A stretch of 64,000 nt of DNA. It comes from Platanthera guangdongensis (taxonomy: Eukaryota > Streptophyta > Magnoliopsida > Asparagales > Orchidaceae). The notes under the pieces are model-generated. The model was given only the letters and a program-made list of their open reading frames with translations, made no database searches and had not been told where the DNA came from. The DNA lies in contig CM077162.1 in NCBI GenBank assembly GCA_039583875.1, positions 108,781,808 to 108,845,807 of the forward strand. The letters are read 5' to 3'. Every line of letters starts with the position of its first letter. Within the stretch, counting starts at the first letter, position 1. Below, piece after piece: positions 1 to 10,144 of this stretch. A program made the position numbers and the translations under genes.

Positions 1-589
1 GTGTGACCAAGTCCAAAACCATCAAGGGCCAGTGCGAGCATGGCGGACACAAACTCTCGTCCGCCAAACACCCTACCACAGACCGCCACCAGTTCGCGAG
101 CACCTCGCACTTATCCAACGCAGCAGCTTCCTCCCGGACTCCAAACACCAGTCCGCCAACCGGTCTCCACAGCAAGACAACTGCTGTAACACTAGAACTT
201 GACAAGGCCTCAGCCAAGCTCTAAGCCCAGTCCGCAACAGCCCACACCGCGGACACTCCAGTCCGCAAGCTACCCGCGGACACGAGCCAACCGCCTATCA
301 GCACAAGCTTGCACCCGCGGCCATTGAGCAATGCACCAGTCCGCAAGCCTTTATCCGCTCAGGCCGCTCCTTGGCAAAGCCCATCAGCAAACACCCAATC
401 CGCAGATACCAGGCCGCATAGTCTGCGGACTCTACCCGTGCAAGCCGCTCAGAAGAACAACCGGCTTTCCACTAGACCTTCCACCAGGCCGCGCATCTCA
501 GTCCGCCCAGTCCGCCTAGTCCGCCAATGCTGTCCGCCCAGGCCGCCCGGCCTGTCCCGTCACCCACTTCCACTTCACAAATTTCAACA
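1..589 (-). repeat. Copia-1 3' LTR (partial)
   Basis: It matches 5884-6448 of the right LTR. On the minus strand it begins TGTTGAAATTTGTGAAG at 589. The left copy has 24 extra bases near 144-167, rich in GTCCGC, that the right copy lacks. The rest of this LTR lies beyond base 1. It is dense in the AGTCCGC motif. Confidence 0.9.
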
Positions 590-3500
590 CTCCCCCTTGA
601 AGTGGGAAGTGGTGACCAAGCCCAGCAAGCTGCGCAAGCGTTCAAAGGGCCCCTTCGACAGTGGCTTCGTGAAGATGTCAGCAAGATTATCTTCACTCCG
701 AACATGCCCGACCAGCAGAGACCCTTCCAACACCTTCTCCCGGATGAAGTGGTGATCAATATCTATATGCTTGGTCCTGGCATGACACACTGGATTGTTT
801 ACCAGTTTGAGAGCACTCTCATTGTCAACCCGGAGTAAAGTAGGCCCTTGTACTTCTCCATGAACATCCTCTATAAGCCTTCTCAACCAAACGGCTTCCC
901 GAGCAGCCAAGGACGAAGCCTTATACTCCGCCTCCGTGGTTGAAACCGACACCGAGTCCTGCTTCTTGCTACACCACGAGATGCTAGCTGAACTGCAAGT
1001 GAACACATAACCTGAAGTAGACCTTCGATCATCCGAATCACCGCCATAGTCAGCATCCGTGTACCCGAGCAACGCAAACTCTGCGTCCCTTCTATAGAGG
1101 AGTCCCATGTCAGAAGAAGCCTTGACATACTTCAGAAGTCCCTTCGCCGCCACTAGATGAGATTGCCTTGGTTCAGCCATATACCGACTTACTCGGCCAA
1201 CAACATAAGCTATATCCGGCCTTGTAATCGTCAGATAAATCAAGCTCCCAACAAGAGCCCTGAACACCAAGGGATCAAGAAGAACCCTTCCCTCATCCCG
1301 TCGAAGCTTCAGCCCAGATTCCGGTGGAGTAGAGCACTTCTTCCCTTCGCCCATGCCGAACCGCTTCACAATACGATCAGCATATCCTTTCTGGCTAATG
1401 AGAACCCCGCACTCCTTCCTCTCCACTTCAAGACCGAGAAAGTGATGCAACTCTCCCAAGTCTTTCATCTCGAAGCGTATAGCAAGCTCAGCCCTGAGCC
1501 TTGCTACTTCCTCCTCCGAATTTCCTGTGATGATCATGCCATCCACATACAGTAGGACCAAGACCCGTAGCTCTCCCTTCTTCTTGACGAACAAGCTTGA
1601 ATCCGAGTTAGAAGCAAGGTATCCACAGAATTGCAAGTACTCTGCAATCTTCCCATACCAAGCTCTAGGAGCTTGCTTCAACCCATAGAGAGCCTTCCTG
1701 AGTTTGCAGACATAGTCCGGATTCTTCTCAGAGACGAAACCAAGCGGCTGATCCATGAAGATGTCCTTGTCAATCTCTCTGTAAAGAAAGGCATTCTTCA
1801 CTTCGAGTTGCCACAACCTCCATCCCTTGCTAGCAGCCAAGGCGATCACCACTCTTACAGAAGTCATCTTCACAACTAGACTGAATGTCTCCTCATAGTC
1901 TTCTCCATACTGCTGTGAGAATCCTCTAGCGACCAGGCGAGCCTTGAACCGATCAATGCTCCCATCAGCCTTCTTCTTCAACTTATACACCCACTTGCAA
2001 GTAACCGGAGTAATGTCATCAACCTTGGGCACAAGGTCCCAGGTTTCATTCTTCTTCAGAGCATCAATCTCTTCCTTCATGGCACCTTCCCACTCCTTCA
2101 CTCCAGTGGCCTCGTTGAAGTTTGTAGGCTCTCGCTCATCCATAGGACCTGTAAAGAAGTAGGAGACAAAGCTCACTGCATTCCCATCACAGTACCGAGC
2201 CGGTGATTTACCACCCTCTTCAATCTCCGAAGACACGACTCCTTGCTCACGGCTTCCGTTGCTTCTTCAGGCTCCACTCCTACCTGGGGCAAGCATTGAG
2301 CAGTGCTCCCCCTGCTTCCTGAGCCAGAAGGCTCAGCCTCGGAGTTCGAAGCAACAGGAGCTGCTGGTGAAACAGCAAGCTCCTCTTCCGAGCCTTCAGA
2401 AACCTCCACCGATGCTTCATCAACCTTGCTACTTCCGGTTAGCTCCATCGAGCTACCTCCATATGATGTCAGCTTGTCAAAGACAACGTCTCTTGACACC
2501 ACGAACTTCTTCGTCACAGGGTCCATGCATTTCCATCCCTTCTTCCGCTCATCATAGCCAACAAAGACAAGTTTCCTTGCCTTCGCATCCAGCTTTGTCC
2601 GTGAAGCATCCGGGACATGCACGTAGCAAGTTGAACCGAACACCCTAAGGTGTCCCACACTCGGCTTCTCCTTCAGCAACAGCTCAATTGGAGTCTTCAT
2701 GTTGATAGGGCTGAGTGGCATCCGGTTGATAACATAAGCAGCACAAGACATTCCCTACGCCCAAATGGACCTTGGGATATCTTTCGCATGAAGCCAGCAT
2801 TTGCAGGTCTCCGTCAGATGACGGATCTTCCGCTCCGCTACCCCATTTTGTTGTGGAGTGTGAGCACAAGTAAGCTCTCGTTGGATCCTGTGCTTCCTGC
2901 AGAAGTTAGAAAACTCGGAGGAAACAAATTCACCCCCGTTATCAGTTCTAAGCTTCTTAATCCGCAAGACAAGCCGGCCTTCTACCAACTCCTTGAACTC
3001 CACGAACAAACGGAAGGCTTCCGACTTCTCCTTTAAGAAGTACACCCAAGTATACCTTGAGTAGTCATCAACCAAGACAAGCATGTATCTACTTCGACCA
3101 AGGATGGCAGTAACAGTCAGTCCCATCAGGTCGCCATGAATACACTCCAATGGTTTCTTGCTCCTTGTTTGAGATTTATCAAACGGAAGGCGATGTGCCT
3201 TACTGTATTGACAGCCCGCACAAACATGCCCATCACCAAAGGAGGACAATTTTGGCAACCCCCTCACCAGACTTCTACTAGCCATCGCCTTCAGTTTGTC
3301 CATGCCAACATGCCCTAGCCTCTCATGCCAGATAGCCACACTATCATTGGCCCTCATCTTATCAACATAAGCATTGGTGGAAAGAACAAACAAGTTCTTC
3401 ACCCTCCTCCCAACATGAGCAACATCAGCCTTTACTGCTGATACGTTGCGAAGGAACCTCACGCCTGTTTGCCCAAACAGAACGTGATACCCAGCGTCCA

Positions 3501-4671
3501 CCGTATTGGTCACCGAGAAGAGGTTTTTCTTCATGCCCGGTACATGATACAAACTCCTTAACGTGAGTGGCCCCTGATCACTACCCAAAGACACGACCCC
3601 CTCCTTCTCTACTGCATAAATAGTATTATCAGCAGTGATAATAGCTTCATTACCTGAGTACGTCTGCATGGAGGTGAACTTTGATTTGTCTCCGGTGAGG
3701 TGATGACCACACCCGGAGTCCACGATCCACTCGCTGTTGAAGTCCTTAGCAGACAAGGCCCGGACACAAGTGCCCGTCATAAAAGCTCCGCCCCATCCTG
3801 CTTCTTCACTTCTCGAGCAAGCTTCCTCCTTTCCCGCATCATGCCCAGGCTGCAGTTTGACCTTGCAGTCCCGCTTGAAGTGCCCTCGCTGATGACACTG
3901 GTAGCACTTCAGATTCTTCTTCCAATCCTTAGGAGCATTGCTCCTCTCCGGTGGATATGAAGTTGAAGTCTCCTTCTCAATAGCGGCCTGCACCTTCTTC
4001 TTCTTCTTCCCTTCCCATCCTTTCTTCTTGCCTGAGAAGAGAGCTTCGCTGCCTTCCTAATTCAGATTCACTCCAGCCATCTGCCTTGCTAAGCTCTCCT
4101 GCGAGGCAAGCAGATTCTCCAGCTCCAGCAACGATGGCTGAGTAGCCCACCCTTGAACAGATGTAACAAAGGCCACATACTCCTTCCGCAAGCCGCGGAT
4201 AATGTGCCTTTTCATCTTTGCCTCAGAGATAGGCTCATCAGGATCCAGTGCTGACAGCTCAGCGCACAAGCTCTTCATCTTTAAGAAGTACTTGGAGATG
4301 GAAAGGTCTTCCTGAGTTGCCCTGGCCAACTCATTCTCCAAGAACTGAAGTCGCGCCACATTCTTCCTATTGAACAACTCATCAATGGTTGTCCAAATAT
4401 CAGCAGCCGACTCACACCCTACGATGTGATCAAACAGTTCCGGAGACACGGCTCTCTTCAGAATGAACTCCGCCTTAGCATTTGTTCTTCTCCAGAGCCT
4501 AACCTGCTCAACAGTACCGAAAGCAGCAGTAACTTCCTGTCTGCCGTCACCACCGACGACTTCCCACAGCTCCTAGCCAAGAAGGTAACTCTTCATGCAC
4601 GACTTCCACTTCTTGAAGTTAGTCGGCGTTAAGAGTTCAATGCCCAGAGCTCTTGCAAAACTCACTTCCAT
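584..4671 (-). pseudogene. Copia-1 gag-pol polyprotein, inactivated
   Basis: An ATG at 4671 opens a copia polyprotein. Gag (UBN2-like) spans about 4671-4060 and the zinc knuckle (CX2CX4HX4C) about 3915-3870. The protease DSG motif is near 3715. Integrase spans about 3330-2200, with a Cys-rich N-terminal region and visible D, D and E catalytic positions (DLMG, RTDNGGEF, NGVAERK). RT and RNase H span about 2150-590. In-frame TAG codons lie at 4573-4575, 4057-4059 and 2755-2757, and the frame shifts around 2200-2240 between integrase and RT. RT motif A reads LEVKNAF instead of the usual LDV, and the catalytic YVDD box reads YVDG, so both metal-binding positions are changed. The RNase H motif STTEAEY is intact. 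The stop falls inside the 3' LTR. Dead copy. Confidence 0.92.
590..598 (-). promoter_or_regulatory. Copia-1 polypurine tract
   Basis: The minus-strand sequence AAGGGGGAG abuts the 3' LTR start TGTTGA. It is the plus-strand DNA primer site. Here it also codes for the last residues of the polyprotein, and the pol stop codon TGA is bases 4-6 of the LTR. Confidence 0.85.
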
Positions 4672-4790
4672 TGCAACACCTGTTGGCAACCTTCAGAAGC
4701 ACCGAGCAACAACACAGGTTGATCACCACTCAATCACTGAGTAGCAACACTGGCTAACTTCCGCTCACGCAACTGAACCTCAGAAACCTC

Positions 4791-4802
4791 GCTCCGATAC
4801 CA
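4791..4802 (-). promoter_or_regulatory. Copia-1 primer-binding site, initiator tRNA-Met type
   Basis: The minus strand reads TGGTATCGGAGC immediately after the 5' LTR end TTTTAACA. This is the plant initiator tRNA-Met complement (TGGTATCAGAGC) with one change, which a G:U pair would tolerate. Confidence 0.88.
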
Positions 4803-6448
4803 TGTTAAAATTTTCTCAACGTGGTCAGCAAGATAGCCCAAACACCAAATTAATATCTTCGGAACTACCCAGTTCTCACGTTGAACCAGCGGAACCCAAG
4901 GATCAAAGGTTACACCCAACAAACAATGGAAGCACAAGCAGGTCTTTATACATTCACTTCTTTACAATTCGAGGCATACATAGCGAGACATGATTTCGCT
5001 AGTATAACAGCTGTAAACAGAAAGCACCAAAAAACAAGACGGGCGGACAGCACCGGAGTCCGCCGAGACCGCGAGGTCGCCGAGGTCGCCGAGTCCGCTG
5101 AAATCGCCCAAGCTATGCTGCAATCCGCCGAATAGACACGGAGTCTGCCGAAGCCGCGAGGCCGTGCGGACACACCGTTATTCGCCTCCTGCTGAACCTG
5201 AACTGAGGAACTCCCCTACCCGCCTGAAACCGGCGGACAGGTTATTGAAGCTGGCAAAGTTGAAACAGAACTGACAAGCCGCAGAGCGACCTCCTGCTGA
5301 GTCCGCAGAGACCGCACACTTCCAAGCACTTCACCGAAGTCACAGCCAAACTCCTGGCTCCTTGAAGTTATCCGCGCGACTTGCACACAGCAAACCGTCA
5401 GCCTGAAACAATCCGCGCGGACTGGAAAACACAGACCGCAGCTCCTTGCACACCCCAACTTACTGTTCACTCAAGTTACTTAGGTTACTGTAGATGTGCC
5501 AGGGGGTCCTATTTATAGGCAAGGTGAGGAGTGTGGTCACCGCCCAAGAGATAGCGACACCACCCCAGCCCGCGCGATAGCAAACCTCCGTCCGCCGAGT
5601 CCGCATGGACTTAGCCGGATACCAAGGGAAACCTCCAGGAGCAAGGAAACCATTGACGAACTCGCTCCAGTCCGCCCAAGCGATGCGAACAAGGCATCAT
5701 CTCGCAAAGCTCCAACCACTGCAGGACAGCACCCCCTTCAATGGCAGTCCGCACCAACCCGAGGCAGTCCGCAAGACTCACACCTCAATACGCCACAAGT
5801 CCACGACCAAAGGCAGACAACAACAGTCCGCCCGGTCACAGCGGACTCGGCGGATACGGCGGACACCATGAACTTGACACAAAGTGTGACCAAGTCCAAA
5901 ACCATCAAGGGCCAGTGCGAGCATGGCGGACACAAACTCTCGTCCGCCAAACACCCTACCACAGACCGCCACCAGTCCACGAGCACCTCGCACTTGTCCA
6001 ACGCAACAGCTTCCTCCCGGACTCCAAACAGCAAGACAACTGCTGTAACACCAGAACTTAACAAGGCCTCAGCCAAGCTCTAAGCCCAGTCCGCAACAGC
6101 CCACACCGCGGACACTCCAGTCCGCAAGCTACCCGCGGACACGAGCCAACCGCCTATCAGCACAAGCTTTCACCCGCGGCCACTGAGCAATGCACCAGTC
6201 CCCAAACCTTTATCCGCTCAGGCCGCTCCTTGGCAAAGCCAATCAGCAAACACCCAATCCGCAGATATCAGGCCGCATAGTCCGCGGTCTCAACCCGTGC
6301 AAGCCGCTCAGAAGAACAACCGGCTTTCCACTAGACCTTCCACCAGGCCGCACATCTCAGCCCGCCCAGTCCGCCTAGTCCGCCAATGCTGTCCGCCCAG
6401 GCCGCCCGGCCTGTCCCGTCACCCACTTCCACTTCACAAATTTCAACA
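4803..6448 (-). repeat. Copia-1 5' LTR (complete, 1646 bp)
   Basis: On the minus strand it starts TGTTGAAATTTG and ends TTTTAACA, directly before the primer-binding site. It is GC-rich and packed with AGTCCGC/GCGGACT motifs. A TATAAATA box on the minus strand at 5510-5517 marks the likely U3 promoter. Confidence 0.92.
5510..5517 (-). promoter_or_regulatory. TATA box of Copia-1 5' LTR
   Basis: TATAAATA on the minus strand, inside CTATAAATAGGACCCCC. It is the only strong TATA-like octamer I see in this LTR, and transcription would run into gag. Functional status is inferred. Confidence 0.55.
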
Positions 6449-6669
6449 ATTGCCACCCTGCTTGAATGCTTCGTAATCCTGATTTAGCAAAGATTTGTGA
6501 TCTTCTTGAACTTCCTCGGTTCCTTCCATAAGCACAACTAAACAATCCCATATCTCCTTGGCTAATTTGCAGTAGAATAAATTTTGGAGCATTGAATTGT
6601 CCACTGCGTTGGCTATAATATTCTTCGCTTTTTTATCCAGCGAGACCATGGAAATTTCATTCTTAGTCA
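6449..6669 (-). pseudogene. Copia-B gag fragment
   Basis: Minus-strand translation gives a copia Gag middle segment (NIIANAVDNSMLQNLF, then LMEGTEEVQEDHKSLLNQDY). It aligns closely with the Copia-C Gag at 43890-44090 (LVIYMEGTYEVRDDRKSMLN). It is cut at 6449 by Copia-1, so the rest of this gene is presumably left of the window. It belongs to an older element than Copia-1. Confidence 0.8.
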
Positions 6670-7039
6670 GTGAAAGAATTAGTGCCTAACCACCTATAGG
6701 GGGGGTGAATTGGTTTAATTCCTTTTATGTTTTAAGGCAGCAAATCTAATCAGTTATTTAATAAGAAACTGCAAATGATACAGCTAACACAGCACAGATT
6801 CACAGGATTATCACACCACAGATTACATACAGATTTTTATAGTGGTTCCCCAAGGTCTGGGTACATCCACTTTCCCCCTTCGCCTATCTAACAGTGTGCT
6901 AGATTCGACCTAAATTCTTCACTTCACCTCAGATCCTCAGATCTTACAACTCAGAACCCAACAAGGCTCCTACAGATCAGGCAATCTTCCCTACCTCAGC
7001 CTACACAAGGCCTACACCTCAGATATATCAATCTCCTAC
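6670..7039 (-). repeat. Copia-B LTR fragment
   Basis: The reverse complement is homologous to the Copia-C LTR at 30180-30430. Shared blocks are a CACACTGTTAGATA segment, GGATGTACCCA, GGGGAACCACTATAA, and the LTR end ATTCACCCCCCCTATAGGT. No primer-binding site follows the LTR end, so a deletion joins LTR and gag. The right edge is the Tekay-like LTR at 7040. Confidence 0.72.
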
Positions 7040-7302
7040 TGTAACAGCCCACATTTCTCAAACAGGAAATTTTTGGGTGACACGGCCTGGGACACGGGCA
7101 TGTCCCAGGGCGTGTCAAGCTGGGGTCGACGAGTTTGCCGCGAGGTCGACGAAATTTGGAGTCGACGGTCGTTGAACAGCGGACACGGCCTGCGACACGG
7201 GCGTGTCGCAGGGCTTGTCGAGGCCGTGTCGACGATCGGCCTTCGTGTCGACCATTTTTCGCTCGACGATGTGTCGAGAGGAGGCACACGACCCAGGACA
7301 CG

Positions 7303-8050
7303 TGTTAACCCCTCAGTCCGCAACATACTCCAAGATTCCAAAGCCCCCTTTCAGCAGGCGCGGACGCAAGTTGTCCGTCCGCCCAGTCCGGCAATAGCAC
7401 CAGTCAGGCGCCAAGTATGGGACTCCAGCAGCGGACGCAAGGACCAGTCCGCTCAGTCCGTCGGCGCTTTGGGCAACAGGTTCTCCAGCGGCGGACGCAG
7501 TATCTCGTCCGCCCAGGCCGCCGCCCTTCTGCAGGCGCGCCCAGCAGCAGTGGAAGCTCCAGCTCGCGAGCCCAGTCCGCCACTTCTGTGCGGACTGGCG
7601 TGTTCTTTCTTTTTGTTTCCCGTCATCGCTGCCCGGTTCTCCTGTACCCCGGGCAGCCGGTTATTTTAGCCCTGCCCGTTTGGGCAGGCCCCCTATCCTA
7701 TAAATAGGGGGGAGGTAGTGCACTCAAGGCACGCTGACTCGGACCCAGGATCCTACTTGTTACAGGCTGCGGACTCGAATCCTGTGCCTTGCGGACTCCC
7801 CCTTGCTCTGTTTCCCAGTCTTTTCCTTTCATTTGTAACTAGATCCTTCTTCAATCAAGGGAAAGCCCGTCGCAAGAGAGGCATTCAGGCCGCGACGGGC
7901 GAAGTCTGAGGTTGCCGTGGTTCACGGCCCTGCTCTTCTTCCAGCTCTCATCCGCTTAGTAGATCGCTACTCGCAGTCTCCCTATTCCCCCTGTGATCGA
8001 ACAAGTTAGCTGGTTGTGCTCGACCCCCCTTGTGTTTTCGTGCATCAACA
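7303..8050 (+). repeat. Solo LTR of the G1/G2 Tat family (diverged copy)
   Basis: It starts TGTTAACCCCTCAGTCCGC and ends TGCATCAACA, the same ends as the G1/G2 LTRs but in plus orientation, with clear divergence and similar length (748 bp against 745-750). A TATAAATA box lies at 7699-7706. No internal region follows. The flanking five bases differ (ACACG at 7298-7302, GCACT at 8051-8055), so it did not arise by simple LTR-LTR recombination of one undisturbed insertion. Confidence 0.88.
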
Positions 8051-9082
8051 GCACTAATGAAGGAAACAAACACTTCGGAGGTGGAATCGTCCACTAACTC
8101 TCGCAATCAAGAAAACCACCAAGAAAACACCACATATCTCGAGATTTGACTCGTCAGATTCTACTTGACATTACTATGTACAAGACGTGGTTGATCAAAC
8201 CTTAGGAATGATTTACAGACCTAGTTAAACTCTAATACGTTCAATAACGATAAATAAGGCAATTAAAGCCAATACTAAAAACATTTTATCAAACCTATAA
8301 GAAGTTACCAGATTCAGTTAACAAAACAAGATTTAGAAATTCTCAAGTGATCGAAAGATTAGACATAACTATAACTTGGAAAGAAGATAAATGAACAAAA
8401 CTCATTCGTTACCATTAAATCGGACAAGGGGAAACGAGGAGAAATCACCACTTGCCTTGGTTTTACCGGAAAAATTCTCTGAATCACTCCACGTCGTAGA
8501 TCGGGGCAAGAGAATGCGGAAGGAGATGAAATCGAGACAAAAATGACCGAAATAGAGATTAGGGCCGAAAAACCATGACGAGAAATCTCAAGAAACGAGA
8601 AAGATATTACCACGATGGCGTAGCTCTCGGCGAGAGCTTTCCAGATCTATGCTCGGATGAAGATTTCGAGCACTGGAGCCCCGTCGGCGGCCACCGGAAG
8701 GTTCACGAAATATTTCTCTCTCACGCTCACGCCGCTCTGGTTCGGGAAGAAAAAGAATCGGAGAAGATGATGAAATTCTCTCTGATAGAAATATGTATAT
8801 ATATACTTATATATATACATATAAAGATATATAAATATATATGTTTATAAAATGTTCTGTCTAAAAAAATGTAATATTTACGCCCGGGTGCGCGGAAGAC
8901 AAAAATAGGAGTTTAGGATGACTTCAAATCGAAAAGTGTCCAACATGAAAGTTGTAGATCTCGTCAAGATGCACAAATGTTATGTTAACAATTTTTTCAT
9001 ATGACATCGCTTTGATGCTCAAAAAGGCTCCCGAATATAAACTGCAATAGACTTACGCGAGAACAAGCCCACGAGTACTCGA

Positions 9083-9565
9083 GAGGTAGAAAACGGTTAC
9101 TCGAGTAGTTCAAAATGGCTACTCGAGTAGTTCAAAATACTCGAATAGTTCAAAATGAGTACTCGAGTAACTGAAGAAACACTCGAGTAGGTAAAAAGGA
9201 TTACTCGAGTAGGTAGAAAATCACTCTTGTATGCGAAAAAGATTACACGAGTAGGTAGAAAAAGAGTACTTGAGTAGGTGAGAAAAATTACTCGAGTAGG
9301 AGAAAAAGAGTACTCGAGTAGGTCCATAGAATCACTCGAGTAATGAGGAAGAAAAACACACGTGTAGGGCAGAAATTTTACACGAGTAAGAAGGAAAAGT
9401 ACTTGTGTATATCTAGAACAACACTCGTGTAAGAACCAAATTTACTCGAGTAGGCGAAACAGAACTACTCGAATAGGTAAAAACGATTTCTCAAATATAT
9501 ACAAAAGTCACTCGTGTAGATAAAATATGACTCGAGTAACTATAAACAGCCACACGAGAGTCCAG
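9083..9565. repeat. Array of ACTCGAGTAG palindromic motifs
   Basis: About a dozen exact CTCGAG cores in the context TACTCGAGTAG, plus many one- or two-base variants (ACACGAGTAG, ACTCGTGTA, ACTCGAATAG), lie every 20-35 bases separated by A-rich spacers such as GTAGAAAA. The core is self-complementary. The array sits inside the Tekay-like LTR. No coding function is suggested. Confidence 0.85.
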
Positions 9566-10144
9566 AGAAAAGTACTCGAGTAAGAAACAAAAATTTGCAT
9601 AATCCGTAAATGTTTTTACAAATATATCCAAGAGATTAAACTATATGAATGAATAGTGTTTTTCATTTTTGAATAGTACTTTAATAATAAAATATTTATA
9701 TTTATATATTTTTGAATAAGAAAACATGAGTTCAAAACGGAGGCACAAACGCGCGCCGAATTGAACGAAACTCGCACCGTAGACGAACATTGATGCTACG
9801 AACACAACGACGAAATCAAAACCAAAATCCGACGAGCCATTCCCGAGATATAAATCTTCAAATTATACGGCGAACATAAACAAACTAAAACTTCAATCGT
9901 GCGCCGAGGCTCCAAAAATGCTCGGATTGCGCCGAAACTGACGAGCGTGTCCAAAATTACATAACTTAAATTCCAAATGCAAAATTTTCCCATTACAACA
10001 AGAATTCGGCCGACTCGACCACACCGACGCGAAAATGCCTTAACGGCATTGCGCCGTCAGCTCGACGTTAAAAGTAACGCCACGACGTCATAAATATGAC
10101 GTTTCCCATTCAAATAAAATCATCGAAGAATCGGGGGCGTTACA

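Larger units (their letters stand above)
1..6448 (-). mobile_element. Copia-1: decayed Ty1/copia LTR retrotransposon, 3' LTR cut by window edge
   Basis: The element reads on the minus strand in the order 5' LTR (4803-6448), primer-binding site, gag-pro-int-RT-RNase H, polypurine tract, 3' LTR (1-589). Integrase lies before RT, which defines Ty1/copia. The two LTR copies overlap over 565 bp of the right copy and differ by several substitutions plus a 24-bp indel, so the insertion is not recent. On the right it sits inside an older copia gag (Copia-B). The left target-site copy is outside the window, so the TSD cannot be tested. It is non-functional: three in-frame amber codons, a frameshift and lost RT catalytic residues. 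Confidence 0.93.
7040..10144. repeat. Tekay/Del-like LTR, probably solo, interrupted by a Tat solo LTR
   Basis: The left end TGTAACAGCCCACATTTC resembles the left end of the Tekay LTR at 45062 (TGTCACAACCCGCATTTC). The right end GGGGCGTTACA is identical to the last bases of that LTR. Both suggest one LTR in the same orientation, split by the insertion at 7303-8050. Flanks do not form a TSD (CCTAC at 7035-7039, ATTAT at 10145-10149). The segment 7060-7300 holds CACGGGCGTGTC-type inverted motifs. The segments 8051-9080 and 9566-10144 are AT-rich, without a gene I can support. That the two halves belong to one LTR is inference. Confidence 0.55.
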
